Positions 16,960 to 27,614 are shown, numbered from the stretch's first letter. The stretch is 64,000 bases of DNA from Burkholderiales bacterium C2 (GCA_005503085.1 SCOI01000007.1:62001-126000), one strand, 5' to 3'. Notes: generated from the sequence alone by a model not told the origin. Numbers and translations: made by a program.

Positions 16960-18531
16960 ATGGACAGCTTGCGCAACAAGCCGCTGGAGCAGGCGCTGCA
17001 GGCGCTGGCCGGCAGCGAGAGCCGTTTTCGCGCGCTGCTGGAGGGGGTCGAGAAGATCTCGGTGCAGGGCTATGACGCCGAGCGCCGGGTGATCTTCTGG
17101 AATGCCGCCAGCGAGCAGCTCTATGGCTACAGCCGCGAGGAGGCGCTGGGCCGGCCGCTGGAGGAGCTGATCATTCCGCCACCGATGCGGCCGCTGGTGA
17201 TCGAGGCCACGCGCCAGTGGCTGGCGGCCGGCGTGGTCTCGACGCCGGCCGAGGAGCTGGTGCTGCAGCACAAGAACGGCAGCCCGGTCCATGTGTTCTC
17301 CAGCCACACGATGCAGCGCAACAGCCGCGGCGAGGCCGAGCTCTACTGCGTCGATATCGACCTCAGCGAGCGGGTGCGCGCCGAGGCGCGCCGCAGCGAG
17401 CTCGAAGCCCAGCTGCGCGAGGCGCAGAAGCTCGAGGCCATGGGCACGCTGGCCGGCGGCATCGCGCACGACTTCAACAACATCCTCGGCGCCATCCTCG
17501 GCAATGTGGCGCTGGCGCTGGAGCAACTGCCCGCCGAGCATCCGGCCACCGCCCATCTGGGCCTGATACGCATAGGCGGCCAGCGGGCGCGCAGCCTGGT
17601 GCAGCAGATCCTGGCCTTCAGCCGGCGCCAGCCGCAGGAGCTGCGCGTGGTGCAGCTGCAGGCCCTGGTGCAGGAAAGCCTGGCCTTGCTGCGCACCGCG
17701 CTGCCGCCCGGCGTGCAGCTGGTGCTGAGCCTGGCGGACCAGCCCCTGCATGTGCGCGCCGACGCCACGCAGATCCAGCAGGTGCTGATCAATCTGTGCA
17801 CCAATGCCTGGCATGCGCTGGCCGGTGGCGTCGGTCGGGTCGAGGTGGGGCTGAGTGCCGAGCACCCTGCCGGCAGCCCGGCGCGCGCCCATCTGTGGGT
17901 GCGCGACGATGGCAGCGGCATCGACGCCGCCACGCGCAGCCGCCTGTTCGAGCCCTTCTTCACGACCAAGCCGCAGGGTCAGGGCACGGGCCTCGGCTTG
18001 GCGGTCGCCCATGGCATCGTGCTGGCCCATCAGGGCGAGATCCAGGTCGACAGCCAGCCCGGCGTCGGCAGCTGCTTCCACCTCTATCTGCCGCTGCTGC
18101 AGGGCGGCGAGCTGCCGGCCGAGCCGGCGCCGGAGCCGGGCGTGACGGCGGTCGGCCAGGGGCAGCACATCGTCTATGTGGACGACGACGAGGTCATGCG
18201 CCTGACCGTGCAAGGCCTGCTGCAGCGCCAGGGTTGGCGTGTCAGCCTGTGCGCCGAGCCCGAGCAGGCGCTGAGCCTGGTCCGGGCCGGCGGCGTCGAC
18301 CTGCTGGTCAGCGACTACAACATGCCGGCCTGCACCGGCCTCGAGTTGGCACGCCGCCTCGCCCTGATCGCGCCGGCGCTGCCGGTGCTGCTTAGCTCGG
18401 GCCATGTCACCGAGGCCCTGCTGGCCGAAGCCCGCAGCCTCGGTGTGCGCGGCCTGATCCACAAGGAGCAGACCTTGGAGGAGCTGGCGCCGCTGGTGCG
18501 GCAGGTGCTGGGGGGCGGCGCCATCTCCTGA
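16960..18531 (+). CDS. Hybrid sensor histidine kinase (PAS-HisKA-HATPase-REC)
   Basis: A 523-residue cytoplasmic hybrid kinase with no transmembrane segment. Order: PAS domain (about 20-140, FRALLEGVEKISVQGYDAER, then FWNAASEQLYGYSREEALGR), linker helix, HisKA with phospho-acceptor H170 in GGIAHDFNNILGAI, HATPase with N-box NLCTNAWHAL (278-287), G1 DDGSG (316-320), F box EPFFTTK and G2 GTGLGL, then a receiver domain from about 403 with acidic DDDE and acceptor D452 in LVSDYNMP. The start at 16960 has a CAGGGAG site; the frame is open 32 codons further upstream without support. No response-regulator gene is adjacent, so the output partner is elsewhere. Confidence 0.92.
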   Translation: MDSLRNKPLEQALQALAGSESRFRALLEGVEKISVQGYDAERRVIFWNAASEQLYGYSREEALGRPLEELIIPPPMRPLVIEATRQWLAAGVVSTPAEELVLQHKNGSPVHVFSSHTMQRNSRGEAELYCVDIDLSERVRAEARRSELEAQLREAQKLEAMGTLAGGIAHDFNNILGAILGNVALALEQLPAEHPATAHLGLIRIGGQRARSLVQQILAFSRRQPQELRVVQLQALVQESLALLRTALPPGVQLVLSLADQPLHVRADATQIQQVLINLCTNAWHALAGGVGRVEVGLSAEHPAGSPARAHLWVRDDGSGIDAATRSRLFEPFFTTKPQGQGTGLGLAVAHGIVLAHQGEIQVDSQPGVGSCFHLYLPLLQGGELPAEPAPEPGVTAVGQGQHIVYVDDDEVMRLTVQGLLQRQGWRVSLCAEPEQALSLVRAGGVDLLVSDYNMPACTGLELARRLALIAPALPVLLSSGHVTEALLAEARSLGVRGLIHKEQTLEELAPLVRQVLGGGAIS

Positions 18532-18637
18532 GGCCAGCTCGCACATCCGTCGGCGCCTGTGACGCCCCATCCGGCGCGGCTTGCAGTTCATCACAAGGCG
18601 CTGGAGCGCGCCGGGATCGGCTCCGATACTGACTCCA

Positions 18638-18654
18638 TCGACACAACATGTCGA
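18638..18654. promoter_or_regulatory. Perfect dyad upstream of a small exported protein gene
   Basis: TCGACA (18638-18643) and TGTCGA (18649-18654) flank CAACA. A -10-like GATACT lies just before it at 18625-18630, so the dyad would fall at the start of the leader. It could be an operator or a leader hairpin; the protein concerned is unknown. Confidence 0.35.
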
Positions 18655-18682
18655 CCAAACAGTCAAACCCAAGGAGCCCATC

Positions 18683-18913
18683 ATGCAAGTCCGTCTGATC
18701 CAAATTGCCGCCGCCCTCGTCCTCGCTGCCATCGGTAGCGCCCAGGCCGCCCCGCAGAAGATCGAGCAGCTGCCGCGCGTCGTCATCACCGGCAAGTCGG
18801 TCCAGGCCAGCCAGCAGATCGTGCAACTGCCGCGCGTGGTCATCGAAGGCCGCAGCCTGGCTTCTCAGCCCGCCGTGCAGCTGGCCGCTGCCAAGCCGGC
18901 TCGTCGCATCTGA
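18683..18913 (+). CDS. Small exported protein with two QLPRVVI-x-G-[KR]-S repeats
   Basis: A 76-residue protein with a Sec signal peptide (MQVRLIQIAAALVLAAIG, cleavage after AQAA). The mature part has two near-identical 10-residue units, QLPRVVITGKS and QLPRVVIEGRS, about 19 residues apart, and ends with basic residues. AAGGAG lies 6 nt before the ATG, so the gene looks real. The unit resembles the segment after the signal peptide of TonB-dependent receptors (compare LERVEITGS in the receptor at 21.7-24.4 kb). It is too short to be a receptor. Function unknown. Confidence 0.75.
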   Translation: MQVRLIQIAAALVLAAIGSAQAAPQKIEQLPRVVITGKSVQASQQIVQLPRVVIEGRSLASQPAVQLAAAKPARRI

Positions 18914-18931
18914 TGCGTGCGCTTCTCTGAA

Positions 18932-18980
18932 CGGAGCAGAGCCACGGCCGCATCGCGCGTGCTGCGGTGACTCTGCTCCG
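18932..18980. repeat. Long inverted repeat between a small exported protein and the HELAH lipoprotein
   Basis: CGGAGCAGAG (18932-18941) pairs with CTCTGCTCCG (18971-18980), a perfect 10-bp arm; after one mismatch CAC (18943-18945) pairs with GTG (18967-18969). No T-run follows on either strand. It may end the upstream message by another route or be a regulatory stem-loop. Confidence 0.5.
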
Positions 18981-19035
18981 CTGCGCGGGTCCCTTATGCT
19001 GCCGGGCATCGATGAGGCTCGCGGCGGGAGGCGGC

Positions 19036-21030
19036 GTGACGATCAAAGTTGTCGGAGTTCTGGGCCTGGCCTTGCTGCTGGGTGCCTGTGGCGGCGGCGG
19101 TGGCGCCGCCGATCCTGCACCGCCGCCGGTCGTGCCGCCCTTGAGTGCCAGCTGCGAACCCGGTTCGGTGGCGCGGCTGGCCCGCGAAGCGACGATACAG
19201 GCCGGCCGCGCCACCGAGCTGGCCCTGCTGGCCTGTGGTGGTGCGGCCCTGGCCGAGCCGCGCTGGCAGCAGACGGCGGGGCCAGGTCTTGCCATGCTGG
19301 CTGCGCGCTCGCCGGCGCTCAGCATCGAACCGGCCGAGGCCGGTGCCTACCGCTTCGCCTTGAGTTTCAAGGACGCCGGCGGCGCGGCCCATACGGCCGA
19401 GCTGGCTCTTGAGGTGGCACCGGCCGCCGCCGGGCCGGGGCTGAGCGTGCGCGGCGAGCCCTCGGTCTGGGGCGGTGGCAGCCTGTCGCTGCGGGCCTGG
19501 GCGTCGGGGCTGAGCGCTGGCGAGCTGGCCGGCGCGCAATGGCATTGGGAGCAGTTGGACGGCCCGGTCGCCACCCTGGAGCGCCGCGACGAGGCGCGAC
19601 TGGTGTTCAAGGCGCCGACGGTCAGCGTCGACAGCCTGCTGCGCCTGCGCGCCCGGCTGAGCCTGGCCGACGGCCGCAGCGCCAGCGATGAGTTCACTCT
19701 GCTGGTCCAGCCGCCGCCGCAGCCGGCGGCCAACCCGCTGTTTGGCGGCGACAACCCGAGCAGCCGCGTCTATCCCTGGCTGGCCGACGGCCCTTATGCC
19801 CGCGCCCTGAGCGACTGCATCTACCACCCCGGCCTGAGCAGCAGTCCTAACAATCTCTGCACGTTGTCCCGCCTGCCGCTGCTGGGCCAGCAGACGGCCG
19901 GTGCCGTGCCGACGGTGGAGCAGGTGATGCAGCGGCTGCTGGTCTCGCATGACTGGATGGCTGCGGTGTTCGAGCGCTTCTTGCGCGAGCAAGATCCGCA
20001 CGGCGACTTCCGCCGCATGCTCAATGCGAGCACGGCGGTGGTGATCGGGGCGCGCGTGCGGCCGGCCTTCTACTGGAGCGCCACCGGCGCGATCTATCTG
20101 GATGGGGCTTACCTCTGGATGACGCCCGAACAGCGCGACACCCTCAGCGAAAGCCCCGATCCGCGCAGCGCCTACGGTGCCGCGCTGGCCTACAGCACCC
20201 CCTGGCGCTATGTGCTGGACAACCGCCATGCCACCCCCGCCTATCCGGTGGCCGAGCGACCCTCGCGCACGCTCGCGGCGCTGCGCTACGAACTGGCACG
20301 CCTGCTCTATCACGAGCTGGCGCATGCGGCGGACTTTGTGCCGCCGCGGGTGCAGAGCGGATTGGCCGGTCATCTGCGTGTCTACGAGGCCAGCCCGGCG
20401 CTGACGGCTTCGCAGGATCTGCACCAGCGCTACCCCTTCTTCTCGCAGGAGATGCGCGCGCTGGGCCAGGTGCTGTTCTTCGGCGCCGAGGCCAGCGCGC
20501 AGCAGCAGGCCTACAGGCCCGAGGACATCGTGCATTTCTTCAGCCAGGACCGTGTCAGCGATGACTACAGCTACTCGGTGCCGGCCGGCCAGAGCGTGCC
20601 GCGCGAGGATGCCGCGATGCTGGTGGAGGAGGCCATGATGCAGCTGCGCTACGGGGTTCTGCGCGACATCGCCATCGCGCCCCAGCTGGCGGCCGATGCC
20701 AGCAGCAGCGCCGATCTGCCGGTGGTCTGGGGCCAGCGCGGCCGTATCGGCGAGGCCGCGCTGCGGCCGCGTGTGCGCCTGGTGCTGGCCGATCTGCTGC
20801 CCTGGCTGGAGGCCGATGCGGCCGATCGTCTTGCCAGCCCTGTGCTGCTGAAGCCGGGGCTGAGCTGGGGCGAGAACCTCGACCAGGCCGCCGTCGCCGC
20901 TGGCCGACCGGCGGCGCTGAGCGGCGCGCAGCGCTTGGCCGAGCAGGAGCAGGGGGCACGCCAGGCCCGCGAGCGCGAATCGCGCGCCCGGGCGCAGGCG
21001 CTGCACAAGCGCCTGGATCTGCAGCGCTGA
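19036..21030 (+). CDS. Lipoprotein with HExxH zinc-metallopeptidase motif, hypothetical
   Basis: A ~664-residue exported lipoprotein. The lipobox LLLGAC is followed by a glycine run and a proline linker; the start is GTG at 19036 with GGAGG upstream (an ATG at 19012 in frame is the alternative). Residues ~35-230 contain beta-rich repeats resembling PKD/Ig-like modules (WQQTAGPGLAM, WHWEQLDGPVATLE). The C-terminal two-thirds has YHELAHAADF, with H426, E427 and H430 forming a zincin HExxH site; D433 could be a third ligand. The end is a charged helix (EQEQGARQARERESRARAQ). I do not recognise a named peptidase family. Anchored by lipid, it probably acts in the periplasm or at the outer membrane. 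Confidence 0.82.
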   Translation: MTIKVVGVLGLALLLGACGGGGGAADPAPPPVVPPLSASCEPGSVARLAREATIQAGRATELALLACGGAALAEPRWQQTAGPGLAMLAARSPALSIEPAEAGAYRFALSFKDAGGAAHTAELALEVAPAAAGPGLSVRGEPSVWGGGSLSLRAWASGLSAGELAGAQWHWEQLDGPVATLERRDEARLVFKAPTVSVDSLLRLRARLSLADGRSASDEFTLLVQPPPQPAANPLFGGDNPSSRVYPWLADGPYARALSDCIYHPGLSSSPNNLCTLSRLPLLGQQTAGAVPTVEQVMQRLLVSHDWMAAVFERFLREQDPHGDFRRMLNASTAVVIGARVRPAFYWSATGAIYLDGAYLWMTPEQRDTLSESPDPRSAYGAALAYSTPWRYVLDNRHATPAYPVAERPSRTLAALRYELARLLYHELAHAADFVPPRVQSGLAGHLRVYEASPALTASQDLHQRYPFFSQEMRALGQVLFFGAEASAQQQAYRPEDIVHFFSQDRVSDDYSYSVPAGQSVPREDAAMLVEEAMMQLRYGVLRDIAIAPQLAADASSSADLPVVWGQRGRIGEAALRPRVRLVLADLLPWLEADAADRLASPVLLKPGLSWGENLDQAAVAAGRPAALSGAQRLAEQEQGARQARERESRARAQALHKRLDLQR

Positions 21031-21186
21031 GCGCGGGCCTCGTCGCTCGGCTACCCCGCTCATCGCGGCTGCCCGCATTTCATGCGGCGCCTGCCGCTGC
21101 CCGTCGCCAAGCACTGGCGGCGCGCTGCCGTCCTGCCGACACTGCAAACTTCTACCCACGCCTCCCATGCCCCGCCGGAGCCCGCC

Positions 21187-21378
21187 ATGCACAGCAGCGC
21201 CAAGACCTTTCTGACCGCCCTCATCGCCGTTGCCGGCGCGGCCACGATGGCCCTGGTGCTGGCCGAGCAGAGCGCACCGCAAAACCTGCACACCGTGGCG
21301 CAGCCGGCCGCACCGCAGGCAGCGGCTTCGGCCGAGCGCCTCAGCCAGCTTGATTGCGCCAGCCTGTCGAGCTGCTGA
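21187..21378 (+). CDS. Small exported protein, hypothetical (QLDCA-type)
   Basis: A 63-residue protein with a signal peptide or membrane anchor (KTFLTALIAVAGAATMALVLA). The remainder is Ala/Gln/Pro-rich and ends SQLDCASLSSC, with two cysteines. GGAG lies 6 nt upstream of the ATG. Its C-terminal QLDCA matches the next small gene (QLDCAETAQC), so the two are probably diverged relatives. No known function. Confidence 0.6.
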   Translation: MHSSAKTFLTALIAVAGAATMALVLAEQSAPQNLHTVAQPAAPQAAASAERLSQLDCASLSSC

Positions 21379-21516
21379 TCGGTCCGCCCGGTCGCTCCCA
21401 CGGTCGGTTCAGACAGCGTTTTTGCCAGCCTGTCGCGTCGGCCTCGCCAGCTGATCGGACGCCGCCGACACTGCATTCACCGGCCCGCGTCAGGCCGATG
21501 CATCAAGGAGTTCAGC

Positions 21517-21729
21517 ATGATGTTCAAGCACAGCCTCACCGAGAAATCCGTCGCCAGCCTGGTGGCCCTCAGTGTCACGAGCGCGCTGCTGGCACTGATC
21601 GATGTCGGCACCACGGCCGAGCAGCCGCTGATGCGGCTGGAGCGTGTGCTGATCATCGGCAAGAGCTCGGCGCCGCAGCCGTTGCAGCAACTGGCGCAGC
21701 TGGACTGCGCCGAGACGGCGCAGTGCTGA
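21517..21729 (+). CDS. Small exported protein with RLERVLIIGKS motif (QLDCA-type)
   Basis: A 70-residue protein: N-terminal signal/anchor (SVASLVALSVTSALLALI), then RLERVLIIGKS and a C-terminal AQLDCAETAQC. AAGGAG lies 6 nt upstream of the double ATG. The RLERVLIIGKS unit parallels the repeats of the 18.7-kb protein and the N-terminus of the mature adjacent TonB-dependent receptor, whose gene converges on this one 9 nt downstream. It shares the cysteine tail with the previous small gene. Function unknown. Confidence 0.65.
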   Translation: MMFKHSLTEKSVASLVALSVTSALLALIDVGTTAEQPLMRLERVLIIGKSSAPQPLQQLAQLDCAETAQC

Positions 21730-21738
21730 GGCGCCCGC

Positions 21739-24445
21739 TCACTTCATTGCATAGTTCAGATTGACGTAGAGATAACGCCCGCGCGGGTCGGTATAGCTGG
21801 GGTCATAGCCCGACAGGAAGTGGTAGGCCTGATTGGAAAAAGGCGGGCTTTTGTCGAACAGGTTCTGCACCCCGACGCGCAGGCTCAGCGCCGGACTCGC
21901 GCGCCAGGCCAGCGAGCTGTCCCACAGCGAGTAGGCCTTGACCCTGTTGGCTGCGACGATGCTGCCGTCGTCGATATTGATGGCCGAGTTCTGGTCCTGA
22001 TAGGACGAGTAGAAGGTATTGCCCAGCGTCAGTGCGAAGGGGCCGCGCTCCCAGTCCAGGCTCAGGCGGTGGCGCCAGCGTTGCACCGCGCCCTCGGTGA
22101 CGAAGCGGCCCAGATTGCTGATATAGGGGTCGCCCGGCGCCGTCTGCAGCTTGGAGTCCAGCATCAGCGTGCCGCTCAGGCGCGCGCCGAACTGGCCCCA
22201 GCCGGTCTTCACGCCATGCAGATCCAGCACCAGATCCAGCCCGCTGGCCTTCTGTGCGCCGCGGTTGTCCTTGCGCAGCTCGATGTAGTCGATGTCGCCG
22301 TCCTCGTCGCGGTGCACCAGATCGCCATACTTGGCCAGATTGCCCAGGATCACATCGTCGCCGATCTCGCTGATCAGCTTGCTTCGCTTGATGGTCCACC
22401 AGTCGACGCTGAGCGTCCAGTGGTGGTCGGCCTCGAACACCAGGCCCAGCGAGGCCTGGCGGCTGCGCTCGGGTTTGAGATTCGGGTTGCTGTAGCGGCG
22501 CGTGTTCCAGTTGTCGGCGCAGACCGAAAGGTCGTTGTCGTTGGCGGCGCAGGACACCGGATCGGGCAGGGTCGCGGTGCTGCTGTAGACCGTGGGACGG
22601 TAGAGATCGTTCATCGACGGCGCCCGGAAGCCCGCGCCCAGCGAGCCGCGCAGCAGCAGGGCCTTGCTCGGCGTGTAGCGCAGGCCCAGCTTGGGGCTGC
22701 TGGCACCGCCTATGCCCTGGTAGTGGTCGTGGCGCAGCGCCAGCTGGGCCTCCCATTGCGGCGCAAAAGGCGCCAGCAGCTCGGCGTAGACGGCCCTGAC
22801 CTTGCGTGAGTCGGTGGTCGGGCCGCCGCCCTCGGGCGCGAAGTCGTTGTTGATGTTGTCGCTCAGCAGCAGGGCCGAGGGGCGGAAGTGGCTTTTCTCG
22901 CGCCGCAGCTCGCCGCCCAGGGCCAGCATCAGCTCGCCGCCGGCCAGCCGGCTCAGCGCGCGCGAGGCCTTCAGGTCCAGCGCATCCATCGTGCCGCGCG
23001 CAAAGCGTACCTCGTCATCGACCTGGATGCTGTCGATCAGCGCCTTGCCGGCGGCGCTGGACGGGCCGAAGGGGTTGATCAGGCCGCTGTTGATGCCGGC
23101 CATCAATTCGTTGTAGAGCACATAGCCGTGGGTGTCGCGGTCGCGCACCGTGTTGACGCTGTGGTTCAGCGCCAGCTCGTAGTCCCAGCCGGCGAGCGTG
23201 CCGGACAGGCCGGTGACGATGCGCCGGCCTTCGCTGGTGAGCTGGCTGCTGCGGCGGCCGGCCTCGTCCAGGCGCATCTGCAGCTGCAGCTCGCCGGGAT
23301 ACTCCTCGTCGATCGTCTCCAGCGCGGTGCCGGCCAGCTCGGGCACCAGCCGGTAATCCATATAGCCGGTCACGCGCGCCGAGGAGCCGACGTACCAGGT
23401 GCGGGCGCGCGTCAGCGCCAGCTCGGCGAAGAGCTGGTGCGCCGGCGTCAGCTGCAGCACGCCGCGGCCCAGGAAGCCAAGCTTCTCGGACTTGGGGTAG
23501 AGCTCGGTGTCGCGCATGTAATCATAGGTGCAGGCATCCTCGCCCCCGGTGCCGGCCGGCAGATAGAGGTTGGCCGGCGGCGCGCAGTCGGGCGCCGAGA
23601 GATTGATCGTGCGGTTGACGATGGGCTTGCCCTTGATCGTGAAGCCGCGTTCCTGCAGATGGTCGCGCTGCGCGCTGCGCGCTGCTGAGCCGGATATTGG
23701 CCGGACTGGTGAAGCCCGACAGCAGATGGCCCAGGCGCTCGGGCACCTTCAGCCCGGCGATGAACTCGCGCTGCGAGGTGCTGAGGCGCTCGGTGCGCTG
23801 GGCATCGAGCACGCCGAAGACATTGAAGCCGTCGCGCACGAGATCGCCGAAGCCCGCCGCGACGCTGGCGGTGCGCTTGCCGGCGCCGCCTTCCCGGGTC
23901 TTGCCGAGCTGGCTGTTCAGCTCCAGGCCCTGGAAGTCCTTGCGGGTGATGAAGTTGATGACGCCGGCGATCGCGTCGGCGCCATAGATCGCCGAGGCCC
24001 CGTCCAGCAGCACCTCGACCCGCTCGATCGCGGCGGCCGGGATATTGTTCAGGTCGACCCCGGCGTCATCGCCCGGCGAGGCGAAATTGGCCATGCGCCG
24101 GCCGTTCAGCAGCACCAGCGTGGACGAGGTGCCGAGGCCGCGCAGATTGGCCGAGTTGAAGCCCTTCTGGTCGTAGCCGCCGACATTGATGCTGGCGCCA
24201 TCGCTCAGCCCGCCCGAACTGGCCGACAGCTGGGCCAGCAGCTCCGAGGCCGTGGTGACACCGGCCTTGGCGATGTCTTCTCGGGTGATGGTCTGCACCG
24301 GCAGCGCGCCATCGGCCGCCGGTCGCTTGATCGCCGAGCCGGTGATCTCGACCCGCTCCAGATTCTCCGCCGCCGAGGCCAGCTGGCTGGCCAGCAGCAA
24401 GGCAGCGACGGTGCTCAGGCGCAGGGTCGGCGGGCGATGGGGCAT
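21739..24445 (-). pseudogene. TonB-dependent outer-membrane receptor, interrupted by a +7 frameshift (possible phase-variable gene)
   Basis: Encodes an outer-membrane receptor for TonB-driven uptake of an unidentified ligand. Frame 1 from 24445 holds the signal peptide, the LERVEITGS segment and the plug (VQTITREDI, NLRGLGTSSTLVLLNGRR, IERVEVLLDGASAIYGADAIAGVINFIT). Frame 2, ending at 21739, holds the beta-barrel, with receptor features such as SLGAGFRAPSMNDLYRP and a final NLNYAMK strand. They meet at three tandem copies of CGCGCTG (plus strand, 23664-23684). Removing one copy gives 2700 bases, an unbroken 899-residue receptor reading LSSAQRDHLQERG across the join. As written, the product stops after about 307 residues. 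Slippage, an assembly error or a fixed mutation are all possible. Confidence 0.88.
23664..23684. repeat. Three tandem copies of heptamer CGCGCTG at the receptor frameshift
   Basis: Exact 7-bp unit repeated three times with no interruption, inside the receptor coding sequence. Two copies would keep the frame, three break it. The unit length is not a multiple of three, so each slippage event switches frame. Confidence 0.92.
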
Positions 24446-24463
24446 GGCGGCGGCTCCGGGGTT

Positions 24464-24489
24464 GTTGGCTGGTGCAAGCACCAGCCAAC
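24464..24489 (-). promoter_or_regulatory. 12-bp stem-loop upstream of the receptor ribosome-binding site
   Basis: GTTGGCTGGTGC (24464-24475) and GCACCAGCCAAC (24478-24489) form a perfect 12-bp stem with a 2-nt loop. It lies 18 nt before the receptor start codon and after the recQ stop. A second dyad, GCCGGCG/CGCCGGC, lies nearer recQ (about 24501-24521). With no T-run it may act as recQ 3' protection or as a leader element controlling receptor translation. Confidence 0.5.
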
Positions 24490-24529
24490 GCCGCACAGAC
24501 GGCCGGCGTTGACGCCGCCGGCTCGGTGA

Positions 24530-26392
<1,863 letters not shown>

Positions 26393-26421
26393 GGAGCCCG
26401 CTATTGTCCAGGAGAAGCCCG

Positions 26422-26910
26422 TTGACAGAAAAAGCCCAACAGCTGCGCAGCCAACTGATCCGCAACTTCCACGAGATCCCGCGCGAGCGCTTCGAGCGCG
26501 CGCCGCGTTACGAGAGCCTGGTCGGCCCGTTGTCCGACGGCACGGCAGCGCGCAAGCTGGGCTGCGGCATCGACACCGTGCCGCCCGGCAAGCAGAGCTG
26601 CCCCTATCACTTCCATCACACGCAGGAGGAGATGTTTGTCGTGCTGGAGGGCTCGGGCACCTTGCGGGTGGCCGATGAGCTGCTGCCCATCAAGGCCGGC
26701 GATGTGATCTTCATCCCCTGCGGCCCCGACTACCCGCACCACATCCTGAACACCTCGAACGCCGATCTGAAGTACTTGTCGATCAGCACCCAGGAGCGGC
26801 CCGAGGTCTGCGAGTACCCGGACTCGGGCAAGCTGGGCGTGTTCTCCAAGGGGCCGGCGCTGATACAGCGCCGCGAGAACTCGCTGGATTACTGGGACGG
26901 TGAGGCATAA
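26422..26910 (+). CDS. Cupin-domain protein
   Basis: A 162-residue single-cupin protein. Cupin motif 1 is [19 protein letters not shown] (His, His and Glu as likely metal ligands); motif 2 is [18 protein letters not shown]. The start is TTG at 26422, with AGGAG 7 nt upstream; no ATG or GTG in frame fits the conserved beginning ([18 protein letters not shown]). Its 3' end overlaps the convergent DUF2807 gene by 22 bases. Such cupins may be enzymes or sugar- or metal-binding regulators; nothing here decides. Confidence 0.85.
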   Translation: MTEKAQQLRSQLIRNFHEIPRERFERAPRYESLVGPLSDGTAARKLGCGIDTVPPGKQSCPYHFHHTQEEMFVVLEGSGTLRVADELLPIKAGDVIFIPCGPDYPHHILNTSNADLKYLSISTQERPEVCEYPDSGKLGVFSKGPALIQRRENSLDYWDGEA

Positions 26911-27614
26911 GCCGGGGCCGAGGGCGGCCTCTCTCCCCGGTAGGTGATCGAGGCCATGCCCGAGCTGTGGCGGCTGCTGTCGGCCGGGCCCCAGTAGTCC
27001 ACCGTGCCGACGCCGGAGACGCCGATGCCCACCGCGTCGGTGGCCCAGAAGCTGGCGTGGCCCACGCCGCTGATGGAGACCGAGGCCGTGCCGGCCTGCA
27101 GCTGCTCGGCCTGCAGCGTGCCCTTGCCCGAGATCGTGGCCTGCATGGTGCGGACCTGGCCGGCCAGGCGGCCCTCGCCGGCACCGGAAATCACGAAGCG
27201 CAGGCTGTCGGCCGCCAGCGCGTCGAAACGGGCCTGGCCGGCGCCGGCGATGGTGACATCCAGCTGCCTCGTCTTCAGCGGGCCGGGCGCATGCAGATCG
27301 CTAGCGCCGGACAGCACCAGTTGGCGCACATCGCGCATCAGCACCTCGATCTGCAGCCGCGAGCCGTCCCAGAACTTCCAGCTGCCGGTCGGCCGTATCA
27401 CCAGCCGGTCGCCGCGCAAGTCCAGCTGCACGGTTTTCTGCGTCTGCGCATTGCCGACGATGAAGACCTGGTCGCGCTCGCCCTGGGCCAGACGCACCTG
27501 GGCCGAGCCGCTGACCTCCAGGCGCTCGAAGGCGCCCGGTGTGTAGAGCTGGCCGGCCTGGGCCGAGGCCGGCTGCGCAGCGGCCACCAGCAGCAGCGCG
27601 AGCAAGGCTCTCAT
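26889..27614 (-). CDS. DUF2807 (head GIN domain) exported protein
   Basis: A 241-residue exported beta-helix-like protein. The signal peptide ([18 protein letters not shown]) is followed by FERLEVSGSAQVRLAQGERDQV and then repeated short strands of the form V-x-I-x-G-x-G (VTIAGAGQARFD, FVISGAGEGRLAG, ATISGKGTLQ, VSISGVGHASF, IGVSGVGTVDY), the hallmark of DUF2807. Translation is coupled to the LytTR regulator by an ATGA overlap, so the regulator pair and this protein form one unit. The C-terminal 22 bases overlap the convergent cupin gene. Function unknown; it may be an envelope-stress output. Confidence 0.88.
   Translation of the reverse strand: MRALLALLLVAAAQPASAQAGQLYTPGAFERLEVSGSAQVRLAQGERDQVFIVGNAQTQKTVQLDLRGDRLVIRPTGSWKFWDGSRLQIEVLMRDVRQLVLSGASDLHAPGPLKTRQLDVTIAGAGQARFDALAADSLRFVISGAGEGRLAGQVRTMQATISGKGTLQAEQLQAGTASVSISGVGHASFWATDAVGIGVSGVGTVDYWGPADSSRHSSGMASITYRGERPPSAPAYASPSQ

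Noticed and set aside
21739-24445. Two separate genes (an N-terminal plug protein and a C-terminal barrel protein).
   Set aside because: Removal of one 7-bp repeat unit restores one full receptor frame exactly, and the second frame has no signal peptide or ribosome-binding site.
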